Below, in pieces: positions 34,783 to 43,506 of a DNA stretch of 64,000 nt. Under the pieces are notes generated by a model. The model was given only the letters and a program-made list of their open reading frames with translations, was not told the origin of the DNA and ran no database searches. A program made the translations under genes and the position numbers. Positions within the stretch are counted from its first letter, which is position 1. Each line of letters begins with the position of its first letter. The DNA lies in contig NZ_AWUK01000001.1 in the NCBI RefSeq assembly GCF_000499205.1, positions 62,001 through 126,000 of the forward strand, in the 5' to 3' direction. The DNA comes from Paenibacillus sp. MAEPY2 (GTDB lineage Bacteria; Bacillota; Bacilli; Paenibacillales; Paenibacillaceae).

Positions 34783-36003
34783 ATGCGTATCGTAGATAAC
34801 ATTAAAGTCTGGGGGGAACCGCTGGAGAATGCAGTAAGTCAAGCGGTGACTTGCTCGCAGCATGGTGATGTACTAGGCGTGGCACTAATGGCAGACCATC
34901 ACAAAGGGTACTCACAGCCTATCGGGGGCGTAGTCGCCTACCGGAACATGATCAGTCCGTCAGGGGTTGGATATGATATTGCCTGCGGTAACAAGGCCGT
35001 ACGAACCAACCTGATGTGGGATGATATCCGGGATCAGATTGCTGTTATTATGGATGATATTAATTCGACCATATCCTTCGGCGTAGGTCGCAACAATCCA
35101 ACACCTGTGGAGCATGAGCTGTTCGATGATGCCAGCTGGAAGCTGTTTGATTCCATTGAGCCTGGATTACAGCACAAGTTGAAGACACTCGCGCGCAACC
35201 AGCTCGGGACAGTGGGCAGCGGCAATCATTTTGTAGATATTTTTGTGGAAGAGGCAACGGGTAAAGTATGGATTGCAAATCACTTTGGCAGCCGCGGCTT
35301 AGGTCACAAGGTTGCGAGTGGTTTTCTGAATTTGGCTGCCGGACGTAAGTTCAGTGGTAAAGCGCCGGGAGAATCGATGGATCAACCACCGACATTGTTT
35401 GACCTTAAGAGTGAAATGGGTGATATGTATTGGGACGGGATGACTCTGGCTGGCCGATATGCGTATGCAGGCCGAGATTATGTGATTGAACAGGTTCTCG
35501 GTATTCTGGGTGCGAGTGCGGAGTATTCGGTTCATAACCATCATAACTTTGCCTGGAAAGAACAGCATATGGGCGAAGAAGTCGTGGTGGTCCGCAAAGG
35601 AGCAACGCCGCTGGCACCGGGTCAGCTTGGGTTTGTGGGAGGCAGCATGGGAGATATCTCGGTAATCGTGGAGGGAATTCACAGCGAGGAGAATACCGAG
35701 TCGTTTCGCAGTACCGTGCATGGTGCAGGGCGCACTATGAGCCGAACCCAGGCGGCTGGCAAAATGAATTACAAGCTGCGTACCCGTATGGGTGGTGAGA
35801 TTAGCGAAGAACAGATGCAGGCGGCAATTCGGGCCTATGGTGTGGAGCTGAGAGGTGCAGGAACGGATGAAAGTCCATTTGTGTACAAGAAGCTGCAGGA
35901 CGTGCTGAATGCGCATGCTCATACCTTGAAAATTAACCATATCCTGCGCCCCGTGGGTGTCGCAATGGCCGGAGGCAATGAAATCGATCCATATAAGGAC
36001 TAA
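34783..36003 (+). CDS. rtcB: RtcB-family RNA ligase
   Basis: The 406-residue protein has the RtcB motifs in order: DHHKGYSQPIGGVVAY, GVGYDIACGNK (Mn ligand Cys), GTVGSGNHFVDI, HNHHNFAW, and HGAGRTMSRTQAAG with the guanylylated histidine. RtcB joins 2',3'-cyclic phosphate or 3'-phosphate RNA ends to 5'-OH ends using GTP and Mn, as in RNA repair. No archease or rtcA gene adjoins it. It starts behind AGGAGG and is followed by a family 1 repeat. Confidence 0.93.
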   Translation: MRIVDNIKVWGEPLENAVSQAVTCSQHGDVLGVALMADHHKGYSQPIGGVVAYRNMISPSGVGYDIACGNKAVRTNLMWDDIRDQIAVIMDDINSTISFGVGRNNPTPVEHELFDDASWKLFDSIEPGLQHKLKTLARNQLGTVGSGNHFVDIFVEEATGKVWIANHFGSRGLGHKVASGFLNLAAGRKFSGKAPGESMDQPPTLFDLKSEMGDMYWDGMTLAGRYAYAGRDYVIEQVLGILGASAEYSVHNHHNFAWKEQHMGEEVVVVRKGATPLAPGQLGFVGGSMGDISVIVEGIHSEENTESFRSTVHGAGRTMSRTQAAGKMNYKLRTRMGGEISEEQMQAAIRAYGVELRGAGTDESPFVYKKLQDVLNAHAHTLKINHILRPVGVAMAGGNEIDPYKD

Positions 36004-36005
36004 AT

Positions 36006-36197
36006 TATATATGTTCAACTAAACATTTACACAATAACGGAGAGGACAGAAATAACCTGAAGAAGCGAAGTGTTCGCCTTTATCCCTGGATTTTCACAAT
36101 TGAAAAAGGAATCAAAAAAATCTGGGGATAACAGCGATCGGAAGGTTGTTCTGTCATTGGAGTGCCGGTGTAAATATCGTTAGTTGAACTTATATAA
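36006..36197 (+). repeat. Family 1 palindromic intergenic repeat, copy 2
   Basis: This 192-bp copy has the clearest inverted ends: GTTCAACTAA at 36013-36022 against TTAGTTGAAC, and ATTTAC against GTAAAT. Inside, GACAGAA...AACCT pairs with AGGTTGTTCTGTC, and TTATCCC pairs with GGGATAA. It lies between rtcB and the DUF4272 gene and ends 20 bases before the next ATG. Shared blocks with copies 1 and 3 have the same order and orientation. Confidence 0.88.
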
Positions 36198-36216
36198 AAA
36201 GAAGAAGGTGAACCTC

Positions 36217-37395
36217 ATGAGAAATTGTGCAATATACAGCTCCCAGTTTGATCTGGATCAATTGTTTGAAATGATTCAATCCATATACCCTGAGGATACC
36301 ATTGAGCGTAAAGAAGATAAAACCCACATTCAAGTCACTCACAAGAAGCTGTTCGGTAAGAAAACGAAGGGCTTCAATATCATGACCAGCCAGACCCACC
36401 CTGAAGAATTTACCACAATGATTCAGGGGATGCTGGGCTTTCTGAGTCAGATTGAGGGAAAGAATGCTTCGCTACAGGAAAAGGTACTAATTAAATGCTC
36501 TACACTAAATATGGTTGTTGGCATCGAGACGGAAGAGGACATCTCCGAGGAGTTCTTCAATGAGTTATTACATCTGGCCGACGCCCTCGATGCAGTCATC
36601 TTCTGGGGTGGTGGCTCCCTACTGAATCCGCAAGGTCAGCTGCTGCTGGATGTCAACGGAGAATCCGAAGTAGAGGATTACAAAGTGACAGCGCACGCCA
36701 GTTTCCTGGATGATGTCAGACCACCGTCGCAATCTGCAACTCTGCGCAAAGAACGCTCCGAGCAGCTTCTAACAGAGCAAGGAATGCCATTCAATGTTCA
36801 TCTGCCTGCAAGAGCGGGGGATGAGCATACAACGATCCGTAATGTTCAAGAAGTGGCAGAGCGTGCGGTAGCCCTCTGTATTGCAGCTCTCAAGGGTGAA
36901 TGTCTTGGAGCCGGTGAAAGCGCAGAAGATACAGCGGCACTGGTCCAGGAAGTAATCGACAAGTATGATGCAGCTTCATTCTTTTCACCTGTGGAGAGAA
37001 GATTTGTGGAGCAGCATGGGGCAGAACATCAGGAGATTATATCCTTTTCATGGGGATATGAAGCTTATCATGTCATGTTATGGGCACTTGGCTACGTCAA
37101 GGAGCTTGGAGCTCCGGTAAGTCTGTGCAACGTGGGACAGGATGTAGGATATTTGCAGCAATGTGACGATGTTGAAGCCTTTGTAGCCGGGGCACGGTTT
37201 CGCTCCAAAAGCGAGATTTTGGACGCAGCGGACCTAATTTACCGGTATAACTGGGTGTGTGTGAACAGTCGTGTGAAGGAACAAATACCTCCAGCGAGTC
37301 TCAATGGCGGAGTGGCCTACGAACGTCACCGTGCCCTGAACTGGCTGATCTGTTATCTGGATCAGGACTGGGATGAAGTGCGGACAGATACGTAG
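36217..37395 (+). CDS. DUF4272 protein
   Basis: ATG 36217 follows GAAGGTG; upstream in-frame codons lie in the repeat. The 392-residue protein has an N-terminal region with a LFGKKTKGFNIMTSQTHPEEF block and a C-terminal DUF4272 domain, beginning RKERSEQLLTEQGMPFNVHLP and containing SFSWGYEAYHVMLWALGYVKEL and YRYNWVCVNSRV. No enzymatic function is known. It is cytoplasmic. Confidence 0.85.
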   Translation: MRNCAIYSSQFDLDQLFEMIQSIYPEDTIERKEDKTHIQVTHKKLFGKKTKGFNIMTSQTHPEEFTTMIQGMLGFLSQIEGKNASLQEKVLIKCSTLNMVVGIETEEDISEEFFNELLHLADALDAVIFWGGGSLLNPQGQLLLDVNGESEVEDYKVTAHASFLDDVRPPSQSATLRKERSEQLLTEQGMPFNVHLPARAGDEHTTIRNVQEVAERAVALCIAALKGECLGAGESAEDTAALVQEVIDKYDAASFFSPVERRFVEQHGAEHQEIISFSWGYEAYHVMLWALGYVKELGAPVSLCNVGQDVGYLQQCDDVEAFVAGARFRSKSEILDAADLIYRYNWVCVNSRVKEQIPPASLNGGVAYERHRALNWLICYLDQDWDEVRTDT

Positions 37396-37440
37396 CATGG
37401 ACTCTTAGAATCTATTTTTATATGACATCCAAACTCAAAT

Positions 37441-37479
37441 ACCCCCAAGCCAGGCGAACACTGGTTATGGGGGTGTTTT
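37441..37479. terminator. Bidirectional terminator between convergent genes
   Basis: ACCCCC pairs with GGGGGT, with an inner CCAG/CTGG stem, followed by GTTTT. It separates the DUF4272 gene from the converging lacI-type gene. Confidence 0.82.
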
Positions 37480-37502
37480 GGCTTCTCTTGGTACCTTACC
37501 GT

Positions 37503-38540
37503 TTATCCGCTATGTCTGCCGTATTGTTCCCGAATCATAACATCTGCGAGAATCAGCTTTTTCTCTACGTTACTCTCCGGGTTCACAATACGCCATAACA
37601 TCTGGTCCACTGCACGTGCACCAAGCAACTCCTTGTTTACATTCACCGTGGCGAGTACCGGTATATTGTCGTACACATTATCGAAACCGGTGACTACACA
37701 CTGATCGGGTACGCGAATGCCCATACTCTCCAGGGCTTCAATGGTGTAGAGCGCAAAGAAGTCATTCGCACAAACAAAAACCTCAGGCAAGTTCTCTTCA
37801 TTAATGACCGAAGTAAATGTCTTACGGAAGTCATCCACATCCGGGCTGTTCAGTTCCGGGATCTGATTCAGATTCAATCCATGTCCCATTAATACTGAAG
37901 TATAGGCCACCCAGCGTTCATAGAAGCTGTGAGCATCACTGGTATTTCCAACAAACTGAAACCGTTTGAATCCCTTGCGCAGAAGATAGAGCATAATGTC
38001 ACGCATGGATGCAAAATTGTCGGTGAAAATACTGTCGCTGTGAAAAACGGGGTCCAGATGATCCACCAAGACGACGGGAATGCCCAGACGCTTGATTTCA
38101 AGCAAAATGGGTGTCGTGATGGAACCCACCGTAATAATGCCCCGAATGGCATCCGGGTTCAGTAATGTGAACAATTGATCCGCAGAAGGCTCTGTCAGGG
38201 TGAGGATATTGATGCCTTTCTGATTCAGTCGGGATGATATGCCGTTAAAGACAGGCCCCCAGTATACGGAATCCTGATTCTGATAACGAACATTGGGAAA
38301 CAAAATCAAAATGGTTCCACTCCACCGTGTGTTCTGCGGGTCCTGAAGCTCATTGCTGCTATACATATCACCAGATAACATGCTGTTATCTTTGAAATAT
38401 CCAAGCTTGCCAGCGGCCTTGAGAATAACATCCCGTGTCTGTTCACTAACACCTGATTTTCCGGACAGTGCTCGTGAGACCGCAAATTTCGACAGACCTG
38501 TAAAATGTGCAATTTCCTGAATAGTTACCTTCGTCTTCAT
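37503..38540 (-). CDS. LacI-family transcriptional regulator
   Basis: The 345-residue protein has an N-terminal LacI helix-turn-helix (VTIQEIAHFTGLSKFAVSRALSGKSGVSEQTRDVILKAAGKLGY) and a periplasmic-binding-like sensor domain containing VFVCANDFFALYTIEALESMGIRVPDQCVVTGFDN. It is divergent from the large sugar ABC operon and is its probable repressor, with a sugar (likely a manno-oligosaccharide or its breakdown product) as inducer. The inducer identity is inference. Confidence 0.9.
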   Translation of the reverse strand: MKTKVTIQEIAHFTGLSKFAVSRALSGKSGVSEQTRDVILKAAGKLGYFKDNSMLSGDMYSSNELQDPQNTRWSGTILILFPNVRYQNQDSVYWGPVFNGISSRLNQKGINILTLTEPSADQLFTLLNPDAIRGIITVGSITTPILLEIKRLGIPVVLVDHLDPVFHSDSIFTDNFASMRDIMLYLLRKGFKRFQFVGNTSDAHSFYERWVAYTSVLMGHGLNLNQIPELNSPDVDDFRKTFTSVINEENLPEVFVCANDFFALYTIEALESMGIRVPDQCVVTGFDNVYDNIPVLATVNVNKELLGARAVDQMLWRIVNPESNVEKKLILADVMIREQYGRHSG

Positions 38541-38747
38541 CATACCATCCTTACACTCGTATTTCTGCCGTATTCCTTACATTGCTCAATAAAGCTGATT
38601 CTAGTATATCATGATGTATTTCTCTTAATCTAATAACGGCTGGAGAAGTTAAAATGTTAGTGTCCCATACTATGAAACGACGGAAATAGACCTCGGTGAT
38701 GGACATGGTTCAGGAGAAAAGAAAGAATTTTGAATGAGTAATTATCT

Positions 38748-38773
38748 TTTTGTTATTTTTTAAAATAACAAAA
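38748..38773. promoter_or_regulatory. Palindrome with 12-base arms in the lacI-ABC intergenic region
   Basis: TTTTGTTATTTT and AAAATAACAAAA are perfectly complementary around two bases. AAAATAACAAA recurs at 38957-38967, beside the promoter. It is a candidate second regulator site or a DNA-bend element. The 518-base region 38544-39061 otherwise holds no gene. Confidence 0.5.
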
Positions 38774-38905
38774 TAAGAAAAGTGATTTTCGTTTTGAACA
38801 TAAATGTACTTAGAGTGATATCTGAATAATATGCTATTTCAAAAGGGTTTAAGCGATATAACAGCATTTTATCAGAATAAATAGAAAATGTTAACAATAA
38901 AAATG

Positions 38906-38934
38906 TTGACGCTTACATTGTGCTATGTTAAATT
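38906..38934 (+). promoter_or_regulatory. Sigma-A promoter of the sugar ABC operon
   Basis: TTGACG (38906-38911) and TAAATT (38929-38934) are separated by exactly 17 bp. The promoter leaves a leader of about 120 bases before the solute-binding protein gene and is directly followed by a palindrome. Confidence 0.7.
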
Positions 38935-38955
38935 TTGTTTGTCAAAACCAAACAA
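38935..38955. promoter_or_regulatory. Operator-like palindrome over the transcription start
   Basis: TTGTTTG and CAAACAA flank seven bases, directly after the -10 box, where a repressor would block transcription. Placement next to a divergent LacI-type gene suggests the regulator binds here, although the sequence is not a typical CG-centred LacI operator. Confidence 0.62.
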
Positions 38956-39061
38956 TAAAATAACAAATGGTGGTGGTCATCGGATTTCATTAGGGGGATT
39001 GGGAGTCAGGAGATTATGTCAGAGCATGATTTTATACACATTCGGGGAGGTTGTTACATTC

Positions 39062-40444
39062 ATGATTAGAAAATGGAATATTTTGCCGCTCATGTTATTG
39101 GGCGTAATGCTTTTTGTATCCGCTTGCAGTGGTGGTGGGACAGCTCAGCCGAGTACTGATGAAACAACCAATTCAGGCAGCAGCACTGGAACTGGAACCG
39201 CCGAGACAGACAAAGAAGGTGGAACGGAAGAATTGGCAGTCGATGTACCGGATTTGGGTGGACGTGTCATCAAGGTTGCGGCCTGGTGGGATCTGAAGCC
39301 AGCAGGGGAGACCGCATCGGATAAAGCGAGACTGGATAAAATTGCTGAAGTCGAGAAGAAATACAACGTAAAAATCGAGTTCGTGAATGTGCCATTCGAA
39401 GAGTACATGAACAAATTCACAACGACTGCGCTGGCTGGCGAACCTTTCGCAGACATCGTTCAGATGGAATACAAATCCGCACTACCCGCCATCCTCAAAG
39501 GGCAGCTGCTGCCTATCTCCGAATTCACCACAGCCGAGAATAACATCAACCAAGAGGCAAACCTGATCGCGAAATATCCTGCTATAACAGGCAACTACTA
39601 CGCATTTGATTCTCCGACCAGCATCGGTCTGGGACTTCACTACAACCGTGACTTGTTCAAGAAGCTGTCGTTGCCTGATCCTCAGGAGCTGTATAACAAA
39701 GGCGAATGGAATTGGGATAAATTCATGGAGCTGGCGAAACAGGCGACCAAAGATACGGACAACGACGGGAAAATGGACGTATACGGTTTCTCCGGCTGGG
39801 CCATTGACGCGCTTCGTCACTTTACTGCAGCCAATGGCGGCACGATCGTAGATGACGAGCACTCGAAAGAAGGATTATCTGATCCGAAAACGATTGAAGC
39901 TGCCGAATTCGTCAAACGCCTGTATAACGTGGAGAATGTCGTGAAAGTCAAAACAGGCGACAAAACGAACTGGGAGGAAAGCAACACGTTCAAGGATGGA
40001 GATGTGGCCTTGTTCACTGCTGCGGAATGGCAACTGGGCGATATCACCTTTGCTGCTGGAGTCGTACCGATCCCGAACGGCCCTCAGGGCAACAAGGATG
40101 TAACATACGCCAACAACGCGGCCTCAGCCAAATTCATTCCAAAAGGTGTGGAAGATCCTAAAATCGTATACAAAATCTATGAAGAGACTTTCGACATCCC
40201 GCAAATTGAAGAGTACCCAGGTCAGGATTACCTGGAAAGTCGTTATACCGACGAGAAGGACATCGCCATGATTCGCGAGCATATCGCGGGAACGGGCCGT
40301 ATCCTGCTGGATGACGCCTATGCGGGTTATCCAATCGGTGACTATGTAAACGACATTATCAAAAACAATGCTTCCGTTACGGCAACAGCCGAAAAGTATA
40401 AAGCACAGGCACAAGCCGCTGTTGATAAGCTTGGCAAACCATAA
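39062..40444 (+). CDS. Sugar ABC transporter solute-binding lipoprotein
   Basis: ATG 39062 follows GGGGAGG. The product has a lipoprotein signal peptide with lipobox VSAC (cysteine near residue 22), a Ser/Thr/Gly-rich linker to about residue 60, and a family 1 extracellular solute-binding domain: IEFVNVPFEEYMNKFTTTALAGEPFADIVQMEY, a tight calcium-loop-like DTDNDGKMDVYG, and ALFTAAEWQ. It captures an oligosaccharide outside the cell for the permeases downstream. It is the first gene of the operon and the most strongly expressed product is expected here because a hairpin follows. Confidence 0.92.
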   Translation: MIRKWNILPLMLLGVMLFVSACSGGGTAQPSTDETTNSGSSTGTGTAETDKEGGTEELAVDVPDLGGRVIKVAAWWDLKPAGETASDKARLDKIAEVEKKYNVKIEFVNVPFEEYMNKFTTTALAGEPFADIVQMEYKSALPAILKGQLLPISEFTTAENNINQEANLIAKYPAITGNYYAFDSPTSIGLGLHYNRDLFKKLSLPDPQELYNKGEWNWDKFMELAKQATKDTDNDGKMDVYGFSGWAIDALRHFTAANGGTIVDDEHSKEGLSDPKTIEAAEFVKRLYNVENVVKVKTGDKTNWEESNTFKDGDVALFTAAEWQLGDITFAAGVVPIPNGPQGNKDVTYANNAASAKFIPKGVEDPKIVYKIYEETFDIPQIEEYPGQDYLESRYTDEKDIAMIREHIAGTGRILLDDAYAGYPIGDYVNDIIKNNASVTATAEKYKAQAQAAVDKLGKP

Positions 40445-40462
40445 CACCGGCATGATTCAGAC

Positions 40463-40505
40463 AGGGGTGCCTCGTGTCCGGGCTCGCGCACGGGTACCTC
40501 TTTTT
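40463..40505 (+). terminator. Intercistronic hairpin and T tract
   Basis: AGGGGTGCC-CGTG pairs with CACG-GGTACCTCT with two G-U pairs and one bulge, followed by five T. It lies inside the operon between the first solute-binding gene and the fusion gene. Partial termination or 3'-end protection would raise the level of the binding protein over the downstream products, as in other sugar ABC operons. Confidence 0.78.
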
Positions 40506-40560
40506 CTGTATCACCGAATAGGCATTGCTGGCATCAGCCTTGATGAGGAGGGCTCGTAGG

Positions 40561-43488
40561 ATGGCTGGAATTCTACAACGAAAGAAATGGATCCTGCCTA
40601 TAGTCATTGCAGCAGCGGCAGCCTGCGTCATACTTTTGCTTACTTCCGGTGCAGGTGTAAAGAGTGCAGTTGTGCCTTCTGGCAGTTTGCCTGCTATTGA
40701 GGTGGATGCCATCTTGCAGCAGACGAGGCAGAAGAACGGATATGAACAATATCTGTCCCAAGCAGGCCAGGCCTCATTACCGAATGTGGACATGACCATT
40801 GAAGCAGGAGACTACATACGGGTAGAGGGTGAAGAGGTACGCAAGCTGAATGATTATGAGGGCAAGCCAGGTATATCGCTTCATACCGGGGAGACATGCG
40901 AGATCGACTGGGTCGTTGATGTGCCGGAAACCGGGCTGTACAACCTCTCTGCTGTCTATTTTCCCGTAGAAGGCAAGAGTTCCGCAATTGAGCGTGCATT
41001 GTATATTGACGGTGAACTTCCGTTTACGGAAGCCGCCTATTTGCAATTTGATCGGGTATGGGGCAATGAAAAGCAAGCCGTTGAACAGGATAATCAGGGC
41101 AATGATCTTCGCCCAAAACAAGTGGAGAAGCCCCGCTGGATGGAGGAAACATTTCAGGACTCGGACGGGTACGAACAGGCTCCATTCAAGTTCTATCTGG
41201 AAAAGGGAGAGCACACGTTAACGCTGAAATCCTCGCGCGAACCCATGGTGATTCGATCGATACGGCTATTCAATGAGAAACCAGCCGTTCCTTATGCAGA
41301 TACCGCAGGGGCGCAGCAGACGGACTATTCCGATCAGCCTAAGGATGTGCTCATCCGAATTGAAGGGGAAGCGGCTGTTGCCAAATCTTCACCTACGCTA
41401 TATCCAGCCAATGAAAGATCAAGTTCAGCCGTATCTCCGTACAGCGCTTCCCGGGTGCGTATGAATACGATTGGCGGCTTTAACTGGCGACTGCCAGGAC
41501 AGTGGATTGAATGGGAAGTGGATGTGCCGGAGAGTGGACTGTATCATATCGGTTTTACCGCTCAGCAAAATTTTGTCAAAGGCATCTATTCCACGCGCAA
41601 GCTGACCATCGATGGCGAGATTCCGTTTGCAGAGATGACGAAGGCGCCGTTCCGTTACCAAAGTGATTATCGCATTGATGTGCTGGGCGGTGAGGAAGCT
41701 TACAAGTTTCAGTTGGATAAAGGCAAACATGTCATTCGGATGGAGAACAGCCTAGGCGACTTCGCGCCACTTATTCGCAATGTGGAGGACAGCCTGTACA
41801 ACCTGAACTCCATGTACCGGAGAATCCTGATGATTACTGGCACCAAGCCGGATGAATTCCGGGATTATCGGGTGGAGAAGCAGATTCCGAATCTCCTGGA
41901 AGTGTTCAGCGGAGAAAGCAAACGTCTGAAGGAAGTGGCAGGGCAACTTCGTCTCCTGTCAGGACAGTCCAGCGATCAGGAAGCGTTGATCCAAACGATG
42001 GCCCAACAATTGGATGAAATGATCGATAAACCGGATACCATTCCGAGAAGACTTGCCGCTTACAAAACCAACACGGGCGGACTGGGGACTTGGGTGCAGC
42101 AGGCTCGCGAGCAGCCGCTTGAAATTGATGCCCTCTATGTAGCTTCATTAGACAGCAGTATTCCCGGAACAGGTATGGGTCCACTGGCGAAGCTCGGTCA
42201 TGAAGCGAAGACATTCTATCATTCGTTCTTCATTGATTACAACCAGATCGGGAACGTAGCCACATCAGAGGATCAGCGCACGGTGACGGTCTGGATCGGC
42301 AGTGGCCGGGATCAGGCGAATACGATGAAAGCGATGATTGATGAGACATTTACATCGGAGAGCGGGATTAACGTCAATTTGAAGCTGGTCAACATGGGTA
42401 CGCTGTTGCCGGCCACTTTATCGGGGGAAGGACCGGGTGTCGCGATGCAGATCGGCAATGATCTGCCCGTGAACTTTGCCATGCGGAACTCGGCTGTGGA
42501 TCTCACCCAGTTCAGTGACTATAGCGCGGTGGAACAGGAGTTTAGAGACAGTGCCATCGTACCGTACGCTTATGATTCTGGTGTATACGCCTTGCCGGAG
42601 ACACAGACCTTTAATATGTTGTTTTACCGTAAAGACGTGCTTGCAGAGCTGGGGCTTGAAGTTCCTCAAACGTGGGATGAGGTCGAGAGCATGCTCGCGA
42701 TTCTGAGCAAAAATCATATGGAATTTGGCATGCCGGTAGTGGCCCAGGCCAACATGCAGGGTGTGAACATCCCACCTAACTCGCAGTATGCCACGATGCT
42801 GCTCCAGAACGGCGGCTCCTTCTACCGGAATGACGGCAAGGAATCGGATCTGGATTCACGCATTGGTATTGAGACATTTAAGAAATGGACAGAATTTTAT
42901 ACCGATTACAAGCTGGAGCGGGAATACGACTTTGCCAACCGTTTCCGAACAGGACAGATGCCGATTGGTCTGACAGATTACACGATGTATAACCAGTTGT
43001 CCGTATTTGCACCGGAGATCCGTGGATTATGGGGATTTGTTCCGATTCCGGGGACGGTGCAGCCGGATGGAACATTGAATCGGGACGTTCCGGGTGGCGG
43101 CAGCGCGGTCATGATGCTGGAAAGCGCCAAGGATCAGGAAGCCGCGTGGGAGTTCATGAAATGGTGGACCAGTACACCGGTTCAAGCCGAGTTTGGTCGC
43201 GAGATGGAAGGGCTAATGGGTGCGGCTGCGCGTTATCCGACGGCAAACATCAAGGCACTTGATTCACTACCGTGGCCTGCTGAGGATTATGCGAATCTGA
43301 AGGCACAATTCGAGACGGTGAAGGGCATTCCCGAGGTGCCGGGCGGTTATTTTACCGGACGCCATCTGTTCAATGCATTTTACAAGACGGTTGTGGGCCA
43401 AGTGGAAGCCAGGGAATCCATCATGGATTACACCCAGTATATTCAGGACGAGATTCGGATCAAGCGTAATGAATTTGGTCTTCCGTAA
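40561..43488 (+). CDS. Membrane-anchored fusion of carbohydrate-binding-like domains and a solute-binding protein
   Basis: ATG 40561 lies eight bases after GAGGAGGG. The 975-residue protein has one N-terminal membrane helix (about residues 11-31). Two CBM6/35-like beta modules follow, one at about 75-250 and the other at about 260-415. They share the pattern D-VPE(T/S)GLY and G(E/K)H. A helical linker leads to a family 1 solute-binding domain (about 560-975: GMPVVAQANMQGVNIPPNSQYATMLLQNGGSFY, KWWTSTPVQAEFGREMEGLMG). It is anchored outside the membrane rather than by a lipid. A single protein that combines glycan-binding and transport-receptor parts is unusual. Confidence 0.85.
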   Translation: MAGILQRKKWILPIVIAAAAACVILLLTSGAGVKSAVVPSGSLPAIEVDAILQQTRQKNGYEQYLSQAGQASLPNVDMTIEAGDYIRVEGEEVRKLNDYEGKPGISLHTGETCEIDWVVDVPETGLYNLSAVYFPVEGKSSAIERALYIDGELPFTEAAYLQFDRVWGNEKQAVEQDNQGNDLRPKQVEKPRWMEETFQDSDGYEQAPFKFYLEKGEHTLTLKSSREPMVIRSIRLFNEKPAVPYADTAGAQQTDYSDQPKDVLIRIEGEAAVAKSSPTLYPANERSSSAVSPYSASRVRMNTIGGFNWRLPGQWIEWEVDVPESGLYHIGFTAQQNFVKGIYSTRKLTIDGEIPFAEMTKAPFRYQSDYRIDVLGGEEAYKFQLDKGKHVIRMENSLGDFAPLIRNVEDSLYNLNSMYRRILMITGTKPDEFRDYRVEKQIPNLLEVFSGESKRLKEVAGQLRLLSGQSSDQEALIQTMAQQLDEMIDKPDTIPRRLAAYKTNTGGLGTWVQQAREQPLEIDALYVASLDSSIPGTGMGPLAKLGHEAKTFYHSFFIDYNQIGNVATSEDQRTVTVWIGSGRDQANTMKAMIDETFTSESGINVNLKLVNMGTLLPATLSGEGPGVAMQIGNDLPVNFAMRNSAVDLTQFSDYSAVEQEFRDSAIVPYAYDSGVYALPETQTFNMLFYRKDVLAELGLEVPQTWDEVESMLAILSKNHMEFGMPVVAQANMQGVNIPPNSQYATMLLQNGGSFYRNDGKESDLDSRIGIETFKKWTEFYTDYKLEREYDFANRFRTGQMPIGLTDYTMYNQLSVFAPEIRGLWGFVPIPGTVQPDGTLNRDVPGGGSAVMMLESAKDQEAAWEFMKWWTSTPVQAEFGREMEGLMGAAARYPTANIKALDSLPWPAEDYANLKAQFETVKGIPEVPGGYFTGRHLFNAFYKTVVGQVEARESIMDYTQYIQDEIRIKRNEFGLP

Positions 43489-43506
43489 GCAGAGGGAGGG
43501 TTAACA

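Noticed and set aside
35299..36018. A 239-codon - strand frame opposite rtcB
   Set aside because: It is antisense to a fully conserved rtcB and has His/Cys-rich composition typical of a shadow frame.
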